The notes beneath the pieces are model-generated. The model did not search any database, was not told the DNA's origin, and saw nothing but the letters and a program-made list of their open reading frames with translations. From positions 43,630 through 107,629 of the forward strand of contig DWXK01000062.1 of assembly GCA_019119205.1 (NCBI GenBank): DNA of 64,000 bases, given 5' to 3'. Positions 10,360 to 18,656 of the stretch are shown here, in pieces. How positions within the stretch are numbered: position 1 is the first letter of the stretch; every line of letters starts with the position of its first letter. The stretch is from Candidatus Mediterraneibacter intestinavium. Its GTDB lineage: Bacteria > Bacillota > Clostridia > Lachnospirales > Lachnospiraceae. Made by a program: the position numbers and the translations under genes.

Positions 10360-11873
10360 TCTTCCGAACTTCCTTCTGTAATCTCCTGGATCGCGGCAAG
10401 GATCTGTTCCTCATCCTGCATCTCGATGGCCGCGTTCATCTTCTCTGTGTCTTCCTCATTGTCCGAGGCTGTACCCACGGAAACCGTCTCCGCCGATCCG
10501 TTATACTGACTGTAGTTTACCGTATCCCGGCTGACTTCCTCTCCGTCTTCGTATACGATCTTCCAGAGCTGCGCTGTCAGCCCTTCCTGCGAGGAACTGC
10601 TCGTATACATTTCTCCGATGTAGTCGTCTGTAGCCACATATCGGATCTCATCCGATTCTATCGTCTCAATAGTCTCGCTCTCAAACTCTATGGAGCGGTT
10701 CTCGGCTCTCGTCTCTTTCCCGTAGATATTAAATCCGATATTTCCGTCAGAGAGCACCGCCTCTATATAGATCGGATCCTCCTTGTTGTTCTTAAACTTC
10801 AGATCCTTCACATCATCTGCGATCGCTGCGTCCATGGACGGCTCCACGTAAGATACCAGCATGGAGTGCGCATACCGCTCGGTGATCTCCACCTCGGCAA
10901 GGAGCAGCGCATTGTAAAGAGTCGTAGACACCTGGCAGATCCCGCCTCCCATGGAATCTACAACCTCCCCGTTCTCGTAGGAGGCTGCCATGCCATACCC
11001 GTTCTCTTCCGTGTACGGTTCCATCAGCGCGTTGGCAGAGACTTCCTCCCCGGGCTGTACCAGGATCCCATTGATATGGCCGGCGCCGGATTCCACGTTC
11101 ATAGTCCGTCCGGAATCGCCGTCTCCATAATACGTGCTGTAAGATCCGAGCACATCCGTGAGCCCGCTCAGGTCCTCCGATACGATCCCGGCATCTTCGT
11201 AGCTCACTTCCGCCTGCACTGTACCACCCTTTTTGTCCCATTCTCCTCCGATCAGGTCATTGATGTTCGCCACTGTCTTCTCCAGGTCGATCACCTCGCC
11301 CTGCTCGTCATCTATGAGCTGTGTCTCCCCGCCCTGCTGCGTCAGGCGCGCGTTCACAGGAGACTTCAGCAGGTCTTTCAGGCTGGCGTCCAGCGCCTCC
11401 TGCGCCGACTCTTCTGTCACCTGATATTCGATCTCAAACGTCTTGCTGTTTGTTCCTTCCTCCGAACTTCTCAGTATCTTATAATTGTCTACCGCATTTC
11501 CTTTTTTTCCATAATCCGCCGCTTCCTGCACGATCCTGTCCAGATCTTTCACAGAAAGTCCCAGTTCTCCCAGCGTCGTGCTTCCCTGCTCTCCGTTTTC
11601 CAGGGTCAGTATGATCTCCTCATCCGCGTAACTCTGAGACGCACTCTCAACAGCAGCTTTCGCTTCCTCTGCAGTCATCCCCGAAACATCCGTCTCACCG
11701 ATCGACACGCCGTCTATGATGATATCCGGATCGTATCCGCTGATGGTCCGCCGTATCGTCACCTGCACGACAAGTATGACTGCCAGCGCACACACAAGGA
11801 GCACTGCCAGCCCGATCAGTGTTCTCTTCTCTGAATCTCTTCTGCTTCTTTTCCGTTTCCTTCTCTCAGCCAA
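10356..11873 (-). CDS. VanW family cell-envelope protein
   Basis: 505-residue exported protein with an Arg/Lys-rich N-terminus, one membrane helix (residues about 20-43), a repeat region of the YoaR/putative peptidoglycan-binding type (GVSIGETDVSGMTAEEAKAAV), and the VanW domain (VQPGEEVSANALMEP, MGGGICQVSTTLYNA, RYAHSMLVSY). VanW occurs in vancomycin-resistance clusters of enterococci but is common in Clostridia with no resistance role; function is unknown. The start is a TTG at 11873 with GGGAG upstream. It is coupled to the AIR synthase-like gene by ATGA. Confidence 0.9.
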   Translation of the reverse strand: MAERRKRKRSRRDSEKRTLIGLAVLLVCALAVILVVQVTIRRTISGYDPDIIIDGVSIGETDVSGMTAEEAKAAVESASQSYADEEIILTLENGEQGSTTLGELGLSVKDLDRIVQEAADYGKKGNAVDNYKILRSSEEGTNSKTFEIEYQVTEESAQEALDASLKDLLKSPVNARLTQQGGETQLIDDEQGEVIDLEKTVANINDLIGGEWDKKGGTVQAEVSYEDAGIVSEDLSGLTDVLGSYSTYYGDGDSGRTMNVESGAGHINGILVQPGEEVSANALMEPYTEENGYGMAASYENGEVVDSMGGGICQVSTTLYNALLLAEVEITERYAHSMLVSYVEPSMDAAIADDVKDLKFKNNKEDPIYIEAVLSDGNIGFNIYGKETRAENRSIEFESETIETIESDEIRYVATDDYIGEMYTSSSSQEGLTAQLWKIVYEDGEEVSRDTVNYSQYNGSAETVSVGTASDNEEDTEKMNAAIEMQDEEQILAAIQEITEGSSEE

Positions 11874-11991
11874 AGCTCATCCGCTCCCAACTCATTCCAA
11901 ACCGCTTCTGTCTTTTCTGCTCTTCTGCCTTCTCCGCTCTTTTTGTGCCCTTTCGCGTCTCCCGCCCATACGGCGGGACCTCGCCCTGCCG

Positions 11992-12093
11992 TTACATCAG
12001 ATACGGGATCACCATTGTGGCAAGCATCGCCACGATCACGACCATAATGATAATAGATATGATCCTTCTTACTTTTTTATCATAAAAATTCAT
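11992..12093 (-). CDS. 33-residue single-helix membrane peptide
   Basis: Short frame starting at the ATG at 12093: a basic N-terminus (NFYDKKVRRI) followed by a hydrophobic helix to the end (IIIMVVIVAMLATMVIPYLM). Size and layout resemble the Prli42/DUF4044-type mini-proteins that anchor the stressosome in Firmicutes, but the similarity is by pattern only. AAGGAAGG lies 13-20 nt upstream and AGAGG is closer. It sits between the radical SAM and VanW genes on the same strand, in a gap that would otherwise be over 300 nt. Confidence 0.6.
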   Translation of the reverse strand: MNFYDKKVRRIISIIIMVVIVAMLATMVIPYLM

Positions 12094-12175
12094 GAGCCTC
12101 TGTCCTTCCTTTCGTACAGCGCCGTCCGAACTGCCGGCTTCCCTGTCCTGTTCCTGCGTACAGCGCCAGCCTCTG

Positions 12176-13909
12176 TCACTGCTCCCATCCTGTAACGCTG
12201 CGCCATCCGGTGACATCCTGCACTGCCGCATCCGAATTCAGCGGATCACGATGCCTGTAATCAAAGAGGAGCAGCTTTCCCCGGAATCTCTCCAGATGCG
12301 TCATCTTCCTGATCTGCCGGCTGTCATAGCCTTCATAGTCCCGCAGATAGAAATGCTCCTGCGCTTCCATCTTATAAAACGCTGCCGCGTCTTCTTTTTT
12401 CACACTGTTTTCTCCCAGGAATCCCGGACGGTTTCTCACATTATCTCTCAAATACAGGTCCAATGTCAACCACCCTCTGTATTCTTCCGGATCTTTCACA
12501 TCCAGTCCGCAGATAAAACGATACAGTATCTCATATCTGGAGATCCTGGAGTGGCTCACGCCGAAAAGACCATTTTCCTCATAATATCTTCCCATCGCTT
12601 CATACATTTCAAACGGTGAATCGAACTCCTTCTCCAGTTCCCGCATCGTGTTGGCGAACTGGGCGCTGTTATAGTACACCTCCACCATCTCTTCCACTTT
12701 TTTCAGCCGGATGATATCCCCGTAGGAGAGCCAGCGGGTGGAGAGCACTTCATAAGGCGGCCTGTCCTGATAAAAGAGCTCATACTCCCCTGTCTTTTCC
12801 TGCATCAGAGAACCTTTGAGCACCTTCAGGAATCCAAGCTGGAGCTGCTCCGGGCGCATGCTGTACACCTCGTTAAAAGACGCCGCAAAGCTGGCGTAGT
12901 CCTCATAAGGCAGCCCCGCGATCAGGTCCAGATGCTGATGGACATTTCCTCTTCCCCGGATCCGCGCCACGGTCTCTTTGACCTGCTCTGTTTTCATGGA
13001 GCGCCTGATCTCCCGGATCGTCCGCTCATTGGTGGACTGTACCCCGATCTCAAGCTGGATCAGTCCGGGTCTCATGCTGTTTATCAGACGGATCTCTTCC
13101 TCGTTCAGAAGGTCCGCCGCGATCTCAAAATGAAAATTTGTCTTTCCCCTGTCATGTTCCCTGATATAACTCCAGACTGCCATGGCGTGATCGTGACGGC
13201 AGTTGAACGTACGGTCCACAAACTTCACCTGGGGCACCTCATGGTCGATAAAAAACTGCAGTTCCCTCTTTACCAGTTCAATCTCCCGGAACCGGAGGGT
13301 TTTATCGACAGACGACAGACAGTAGCTGCACGAGAAGGGGCAGCCACGGCTGGACTCGTAATAAATGATCCTGTTTTGGAAGTTTTCCAGATCTTCATAC
13401 ACAAAGGGGACTGTGCTCAGATCCAGGATCTTTCGCGCCGCGTTCACCTTCACGCTTCCCGACAGCATCCGGAATGCGATCCCCCTGATCTCCTCCAGGC
13501 GCTTTCCCTGTCCGCGGAAATACTCTGTCAATTCCAGAAAAGTCTCCTCTCCCTCCCCGCACATGATACCTTCCACCATCGGATACTCTCCCAGCATCTG
13601 CGGCGCATTGTACGAGACTTCAGGGCCTCCCAGCCAGAGTCTCGTATCAGGCAGCACTTTGGGCAGTTCCTCCAGGAGCATTTCTACATAAGTGATATTC
13701 CAAAGATAGCACGAGAGGCAGATCACATCCGGATGTTCCCCGTAGAGATCCATGAGGATCTCATCCACCGGCTGGTTTATCGTATATTCTTTGATCTGGA
13801 TCTCCGGCGCCTGGTTCTCTGCATATTTTTGTGCATATGCCCGCAGACTGTAGACTGCCAGATTAGAATGGATATATTTTGCGTTAATGGCTGTGAGCAG
13901 GATCTTCAT
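12176..13909 (-). CDS. B12-binding-domain radical SAM protein (DUF4080 type)
   Basis: 577-residue protein with an N-terminal cobalamin-binding-like Rossmann domain (MKILLTAINAKYIHSNLAVY) and a radical SAM core with the cluster motif CPFSCSYC (about residue 190). The C-terminal part (EHFYLRDYEGYDSRQIRKMTHLE) matches the DUF4080 extension. Reaction unknown; members are probably anaerobic methylases or related radical enzymes. It overlaps the upstream membrane protein gene by ATGA. The ribosome site GGAGG lies inside the end of that gene. Confidence 0.88.
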   Translation of the reverse strand: MKILLTAINAKYIHSNLAVYSLRAYAQKYAENQAPEIQIKEYTINQPVDEILMDLYGEHPDVICLSCYLWNITYVEMLLEELPKVLPDTRLWLGGPEVSYNAPQMLGEYPMVEGIMCGEGEETFLELTEYFRGQGKRLEEIRGIAFRMLSGSVKVNAARKILDLSTVPFVYEDLENFQNRIIYYESSRGCPFSCSYCLSSVDKTLRFREIELVKRELQFFIDHEVPQVKFVDRTFNCRHDHAMAVWSYIREHDRGKTNFHFEIAADLLNEEEIRLINSMRPGLIQLEIGVQSTNERTIREIRRSMKTEQVKETVARIRGRGNVHQHLDLIAGLPYEDYASFAASFNEVYSMRPEQLQLGFLKVLKGSLMQEKTGEYELFYQDRPPYEVLSTRWLSYGDIIRLKKVEEMVEVYYNSAQFANTMRELEKEFDSPFEMYEAMGRYYEENGLFGVSHSRISRYEILYRFICGLDVKDPEEYRGWLTLDLYLRDNVRNRPGFLGENSVKKEDAAAFYKMEAQEHFYLRDYEGYDSRQIRKMTHLERFRGKLLLFDYRHRDPLNSDAAVQDVTGWRSVTGWEQ

Positions 13910-14958
13910 CGCTTCGCCGCCTCCTTGTCTGTTTTTTCGTCCTTCCAGTATAGTTCTCTCTGTTTTTCATTCAGTCCGTTGATAAAACGCCTCTTCATGA
14001 TCAGGAATTCTTCCAGGTCCATCAGGATATGATAGAGCACCGCTCTGTTCTCGAACTCTTCTCTGCTCTCCGGGAGCGGTTCGTCTTTCATGTCAATGAA
14101 GATCTGTTCCAGCTTCCCGATCTGCTCCTCCGGAGAATTATGCTCTACCACATAATCCGAAAGATACCGGATATAATCTGCAATGATCTGCGCCTGGGCA
14201 GGGATCATGCGGATCCGTTTCGCCTCGTAGTGGAGATTATGGAGCGTACTGAGCTGTTTCATCCGCATCTCAAAATAGTCAATATAATAGCCTGGATGAG
14301 ACTGGAATGTATTGTCCTGATATTCATAGGCATCTCCGATATATCCCTGCAGATCTGCCTCCAGGCTTTTGATGTCGTCCCAGACATTTCTCTGCATCTC
14401 CTCGCTGGCGAGATAAGACGCCAGTTCCAGCAGGATCGCCCGGAGCCTCTCCTCCGTGACACGCATATTATGGATCAGATATTCTCTCTGGCTCCGGTAA
14501 TCGTGGAACAGGTTCAGTATCACAGCGATCGTGATCCCGATCAGCACCAGGAGGAATTCATTCCGCACAAATTCATACCCGAAATCCCTGCTCGTCAAAA
14601 AATGTGTACCGATCACCGCGTTGACAGAGATGGTCGCCTTCCATCCCAGCGCGCTGCTGATCCCGAAGAGAAAAAAGATATATACCCCATACGCGATCCA
14701 TTCACTGTCAAGGCATTCAAAAGTGATCCCCGCCAAAACGACGGAAAATACAAATGTGACAAGCCTGTACACGGACAGCCTCACCGTCTCCCACTTCGTC
14801 GTCACCAGGGTAAGGAGCGCTATAGTCCCCGCTGAGGCCTCGTACTCCAGCCCCAGTATCTGGGCGATATAGATTGCGGCACTGCTCCCCACCGCGATCT
14901 TTGCCGCAAGGAGGATCACCTTTCTCCATTCATTCTTCGTTTTCACTTCTATCTTCAT
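13906..14958 (-). CDS. FUSC/aromatic acid exporter-like membrane protein
   Basis: 350 residues. The N-terminal half has five or six membrane helices (KIAVGSSAAIYIAQILGLEY, GTIALLTLVTTKWETVRLS, VSVNAVIGTHFL, LLVLIGITIAVILNLF) typical of DUF939/aromatic acid exporter proteins; the C-terminal half is a helical cytoplasmic domain (ArAE_1_C type). Transport of aromatic acids is inferred from family names and not proven. It heads the operon running through the radical SAM and VanW genes. Confidence 0.85.
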   Translation of the reverse strand: MKIEVKTKNEWRKVILLAAKIAVGSSAAIYIAQILGLEYEASAGTIALLTLVTTKWETVRLSVYRLVTFVFSVVLAGITFECLDSEWIAYGVYIFFLFGISSALGWKATISVNAVIGTHFLTSRDFGYEFVRNEFLLVLIGITIAVILNLFHDYRSQREYLIHNMRVTEERLRAILLELASYLASEEMQRNVWDDIKSLEADLQGYIGDAYEYQDNTFQSHPGYYIDYFEMRMKQLSTLHNLHYEAKRIRMIPAQAQIIADYIRYLSDYVVEHNSPEEQIGKLEQIFIDMKDEPLPESREEFENRAVLYHILMDLEEFLIMKRRFINGLNEKQRELYWKDEKTDKEAAKR

Positions 14959-15065
14959 GTATTTCCCCTCTCACCGTTACGTTCCACTGTGATCTCTCAT
15001 TTTCCATTCTAGTTTATTCTGTCGGAAAAAGCTATACAAAAACACTGTAAAAAGTCCCCCATCCA

Positions 15066-15094
15066 TTGACATTTGCGGGAAAACCATGTAAAAT
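15066..15094 (+). promoter_or_regulatory. strong promoter of the SRP RNA gene
   Basis: TTGACA (15066-15071) and TAAAAT (15089-15094) with a 17-nt spacer, placing the start of transcription at about 15101, the 5' end of the SRP RNA. Confidence 0.88.
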
Positions 15095-15100
15095 TATGAT

Positions 15101-15367
15101 TTGTGCAGCCGGGGTGTTAGCGGTACCTTGTACCTGCAATCCGCTATAGCAGGGGTGATATTGCGCAGAGGGCGACAGCCGGCAGGGCTGCCCCCGGTAA
15201 GTGACGTTGATGTCCGGGTCTCACGCGACGGGAACCTGTGAACCGTGTCAGGTCGGGAACGGAGCAGCACTAAGCAGGAGCTCTCGGGTGCCGTGAGGGT
15301 GCCTGGGCTGAGTTAACTGCCGGGGTAACGCCTGTTAGCCGAGTTCGAAGCGCAATGCACGTTAAAA
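15101..15367 (+). ncRNA. ffs: signal recognition particle RNA (large bacterial type)
   Basis: About 267-nt RNA of the Bacillus/Clostridium large type, which guides membrane and secreted proteins to the translocon with Ffh. The S-domain tip is plain: GTCAGGTCGGGAACGGAGCA followed by GCACTAAG around 15246-15273, the Ffh-binding site. The 5' part (GCAGCCGGGGTGTTAGCGG) fits the Alu domain. The ends pair (TGTGC near 15103 with GCACG near 15357). A promoter stands immediately upstream and a terminator downstream. Exact ends are estimated to within a few bases. Confidence 0.95.
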
Positions 15368-15376
15368 AGAAAAAGT

Positions 15377-15421
15377 CTCCGGAATATGCCGCAATCCTGC
15401 TGGCATATTCCGGAGTTTTTT
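15377..15421. terminator. bidirectional terminator between SRP RNA and tadA
   Basis: A perfect 14-bp stem (15377-15390 with 15402-15415) has TTTTTT on the plus side and an A-rich flank (15364-15374) giving T runs on the minus side. It serves the SRP RNA and probably tadA. Confidence 0.92.
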
Positions 15422-15432
15422 ATTTTCTATTT

Positions 15433-15981
15433 CTATACTGATGCGCGCTTTACCATACACTCTTTCTCTCGTCTCTCTTTTTCCCTTTTCTTCCGCTCCC
15501 TCAGTTCCTTAAAAAACCGCTTCATCATCCCGCTGCACTCTTCTTCCAGCACTCCGGTGGTCAGCTCCGCCTGATGGTTGAAACGCTCCACCTGCAGCAG
15601 GTTCAGCACGGACCCGGCACACCCTGCCTTCGGGTTCATACAGCCCACGACCACCCGTGGGATCCTTGACTGGATGATCGCGCCGGAGCACATCTGACAG
15701 GGTTCCAGCGTCACATAGAGCGTACACTCCTCCAGTCTCCAGTCCCCGAGTTTTCTGCTCGCCTTTTTTATGGCAGTGATCTCGGCATGGGCAAGAGGGC
15801 TTTTATCCGTATTGCGCCGGTTATATCCTCTGCCGATGATCTTTCCGTCGTGGACGATCACACAGCCGATTGGCGTCTCGTCAAGGGCATATGCTTTCTT
15901 CGCCTGTTTTATGGCTTCCCGCATAAATTTTTTATCCAGTTCACTGCCGGCAGACTGTTCTTCCCGAATCCTGTCTTCCAT
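15433..15981 (-). CDS. tadA: tRNA-specific adenosine deaminase TadA
   Basis: Zinc enzyme that converts adenosine-34 to inosine in tRNA-Arg(ACG). Catalytic HAE (SPLAHAEITAIKKA) and the zinc site PCQMC (TLEPCQMCSGAI) are intact, and GCMNPKAGCAGSVLNLL is typical. The frame opens at 16059, but the ATG at 15981 follows AAAGGATGG and gives 182 residues. There is an N-terminal extension of about 20 residues and a highly basic Arg/Lys/Glu tail at the C-terminus. Confidence 0.94.
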   Translation of the reverse strand: MEDRIREEQSAGSELDKKFMREAIKQAKKAYALDETPIGCVIVHDGKIIGRGYNRRNTDKSPLAHAEITAIKKASRKLGDWRLEECTLYVTLEPCQMCSGAIIQSRIPRVVVGCMNPKAGCAGSVLNLLQVERFNHQAELTTGVLEEECSGMMKRFFKELRERKKREKERREKECMVKRASV

Positions 15982-16061
15982 CTCATTCCATCCTTTCCCG
16001 GTTCTTTTTCCTGCCCTCTCTGAATAAACTAGCACAGAAAAGACAAGATAAGAGGTCATTC

Positions 16062-17072
16062 ATGAATCCCGGTATCTATTATCTGTATGAATATCAAAAT
16101 AAAACGCGCAGAAGAAACGTCGGTTTCCTAAAGATCGCACGACACTATCAATCCTGCATCCTCCAGATCCACCTCCGCGGGATCGGGACAGGGAACGGTG
16201 CTTCCCTAGAGCTCTGGGCATTCTGTCTCCAGGACGGGGACATGGTAGGGAGCCGGATCGCTGCTCTGACCTGCTTTAACCGCACCATATCCGCACGGCT
16301 TCCCGTATCCGAATCCACTTTTCCGGAAGAGCGCTCCCTCTCCGAGATAGACGGTTTCCTGGTCCGCCTCCCCGGAGGGAACCCGCCCATCTTCTGGATC
16401 GCCTCCGGGCAGCTTTTTGATGCAGATCCTGCCGAGCTCAGAGAACCCGCGCCCGCCTCTCCCGAAGCAGCTTCGCAGAGTCCCGAAGAGAGGGATACCA
16501 GCGGTAATCTTCAGGATCTGTCTGATCTGCAGGCTCCGCTTGATCCGCAGGATCCGCCGGAAATCGCTGAGGACGTTCCTGAGGTGGTACCCGAGGGTGT
16601 ACCTGATACAACTTCTCCCGGAACTGCGGCGGATTCCTCCGGAAATTCATCGGACACTCCCGGAACTGCAGCAGATGCTCCCCCCGGAAACTCGCCCGAA
16701 GCACAGTGCCGAACCGAATCCGCTCCGGACCACTCTTCTGCCAGAAAGATCCAGCGTTCAGACCTTACCCGGCTTCCGAAAAAATTCTGGACGCTCGCGA
16801 ACAACAGTTTCCTGCTCCACGGTTATCACAACTACGGGCATCTCCTTCTGGTGGAGGAGGAAGGTAATGTGTGGCTGGGCGTTCCCGGGATCTATGATCC
16901 CCGTGAAGCAAGAGCCGCTGAACTCTTCGGTTTCCCCCAGTTCACCCGTTCCTATGCAGAGGAACTGGAACTCAGCGAAGAAGAACGAAACGACAGTGCT
17001 GACTTCGGACACTGGTGCCGTTACCTTGATACGGCAAAGCGTACCGGCGGCGAAAATGAAATGCCCGGATAA
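16062..17072 (+). CDS. protein of unknown function with disordered centre
   Basis: 336 residues with no family assigned with confidence (it recalls Lachnospiraceae DUF6128-type proteins). The N-terminal 125 residues are compact (GIYYLYEYQNKTRRRNVGFLKIARH, ELWAFCLQDGDM). Residues about 130-230 are Pro/Glu/Asp/Ser-rich with near repeats of PGTAAD. The C-terminal block (LARLPKKFWTL-like, then FLLHGYHNYGHLLLVEE) looks folded again. No signal peptide or membrane helix. AGAGGT precedes the ATG. It is divergent from tadA and convergent with dgt. Confidence 0.7.
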   Translation: MNPGIYYLYEYQNKTRRRNVGFLKIARHYQSCILQIHLRGIGTGNGASLELWAFCLQDGDMVGSRIAALTCFNRTISARLPVSESTFPEERSLSEIDGFLVRLPGGNPPIFWIASGQLFDADPAELREPAPASPEAASQSPEERDTSGNLQDLSDLQAPLDPQDPPEIAEDVPEVVPEGVPDTTSPGTAADSSGNSSDTPGTAADAPPGNSPEAQCRTESAPDHSSARKIQRSDLTRLPKKFWTLANNSFLLHGYHNYGHLLLVEEEGNVWLGVPGIYDPREARAAELFGFPQFTRSYAEELELSEEERNDSADFGHWCRYLDTAKRTGGENEMPG

Positions 17073-17105
17073 ACACATATCAAATCACCCTGCCAAAGGC
17101 TTTGC

Positions 17106-18521
17106 TTACAGTATCCCTTTCATCTGCTGATAAAGGCTTTTCGCATAGCTGTCTGTCATCCCGCACACATAGTCCGTGACAAGGAGCAGGCGGAGATACA
17201 GTTTTTCCGCCTCGCTCTTTCCTTCTGCCTGAAGGCGGTAAGCATTTTTATAATTGTCAGAGATAAAGGATACGACACGGATATCTGTCGAGTCCATCTT
17301 CCCCTCGGTATCATAGTACAGAACGGCGTGGACAAGCCGGTCCATCAGGAAATCAAGGATCGCTGACTCTGTCAGTTCCATCTCGTAGATCGCGCGGGAA
17401 GTAAATACGCGGCGGTATGCCAGGCCGCCCAGCAGTTCCATCAGCGGCTCCCCAAAAGTACCACTGAACAGATCCTGTCCGAAAATCCCCTCCATGATCG
17501 CGTCATAGTTTGAAGTAAATCCATAGGTAGCGCAGTTGATCAGAAACCCCTGCGCGCTCACGATCCAGTTCTTCACCGCGTAGGACTCTGGACTGCTCAC
17601 GCCTTTCTCCTGCCCCCTCGCGTAAAGCCTGCGCAGCTTGTCCAGCGGACGGAATCCCGCATCCTGAAAAGATCCCTCGATCGATGAGAGTTCTTTTTCC
17701 AGCGTATAGTATGTGATAAATCCTTTCACAAATGCATCCTCAATGTCCGCCGTCTTATACGCCAGGTCATCCGCCGCTTCCAGGATATAAGTAAGGGGAT
17801 GCCGCCTGTTTCCCGTCCCTGTCGCGCCGGTGATCTTTTTGAACGTCTCTTCATCCGCCAGATAATACCCCATCTTCTTGTCCTTGATGTTCCCGCTCGC
17901 TGTGTTGATCTCAGTGGACGGGACCGGATATTTTATGATCGTATTGAGCAGGGCGTAGGTCAGGTTCATCCCGTGTTCATCTACAAGGTAATGAAGCCTG
18001 GTCACAAGGCGCAGCGCCTGTGCATTTCCCTCAAAATGAAGAAAATCCTGCTTCATCTGCCCGTTCAGCATCTTTTCCACAGGCTTTCCGAAAAACATAA
18101 GTTTCGGGAGATGTTTCTCAAACCACTCCCTGATCGCTTCTTCCCCAAAATGACCAAACGGCGGATTTCCGATATCATGGATCAGCCCCGCGCACTCCAG
18201 GATATGGGTGATATCCTCCCTCATCTTCGGCGTAAAACCGGGATCTTTACGATATTTCAGGATATTTTCGCCGATATTCTGCCCCAGTGATTTTCCCAGA
18301 GACGCCACCTCCAGCGAGTGCGTCAGCCGGGTCCGGATAAAATCACTCTTATCCAGCGGGAACACCTGGGTCTTGTCCTGCAGGCGCCGGAAGGAGGCAC
18401 TGCCGATGATCCGGTGATAATCTTTTTCAAATTCACTTCTCAGGTCAGTCGATCTGTGCCGGCTGACGTTCTCCCGCTCCCGTCGTTCACACAGGAGACG
18501 GCTCCACTCCATTCTTTCCAT
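17106..18521 (-). CDS. dgt: deoxyguanosinetriphosphate triphosphohydrolase-like protein
   Basis: 471-residue HD-domain enzyme that cleaves dNTPs to nucleoside and triphosphate. The metal-binding histidine/aspartates are visible in RTRLTHSLEVASLG (about residue 64) and LIHDIGNPPFGHFGEEAI (about residue 115). The N-terminus SASFRRLQDKTQVFPL is characteristic. It is probably a single gene; the preceding gene on the minus strand ends in its own terminator. Confidence 0.93.
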   Translation of the reverse strand: MERMEWSRLLCERRERENVSRHRSTDLRSEFEKDYHRIIGSASFRRLQDKTQVFPLDKSDFIRTRLTHSLEVASLGKSLGQNIGENILKYRKDPGFTPKMREDITHILECAGLIHDIGNPPFGHFGEEAIREWFEKHLPKLMFFGKPVEKMLNGQMKQDFLHFEGNAQALRLVTRLHYLVDEHGMNLTYALLNTIIKYPVPSTEINTASGNIKDKKMGYYLADEETFKKITGATGTGNRRHPLTYILEAADDLAYKTADIEDAFVKGFITYYTLEKELSSIEGSFQDAGFRPLDKLRRLYARGQEKGVSSPESYAVKNWIVSAQGFLINCATYGFTSNYDAIMEGIFGQDLFSGTFGEPLMELLGGLAYRRVFTSRAIYEMELTESAILDFLMDRLVHAVLYYDTEGKMDSTDIRVVSFISDNYKNAYRLQAEGKSEAEKLYLRLLLVTDYVCGMTDSYAKSLYQQMKGIL

Positions 18522-18575
18522 GCCTTTTCTGTCCTTTTATAAAGCGGACGGACGTATCTGCTCCGCTTCCGCGAT

Positions 18576-18624
18576 AAAAACATGAATCGGCATACGGGAT
18601 CATCTCTAATCTCCGTACGCCGAT
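18576..18624 (-). terminator. intrinsic terminator after the HTH/acidic protein gene
   Basis: A 12-bp stem (18586-18597 with 18613-18624, one G-T pair) is followed on the minus strand by TCATGTTTTT. Confidence 0.7.
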
Positions 18625-18656
18625 AATGTGTCATTGCCCCTTGTACACTGACGCTG

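Noticed and set aside
10353..11834. 493-codon plus-strand frame opposite the VanW gene
   Set aside because: It is long but is the antisense shadow of a VanW protein with intact motifs; no ribosome site and no domain.
11955..11985. Hairpin TCCCGCC/GGCGGGA between the mini-protein and VanW genes as a terminator
   Set aside because: No T run on either strand next to the stem, and the genes on both sides look like one operon.
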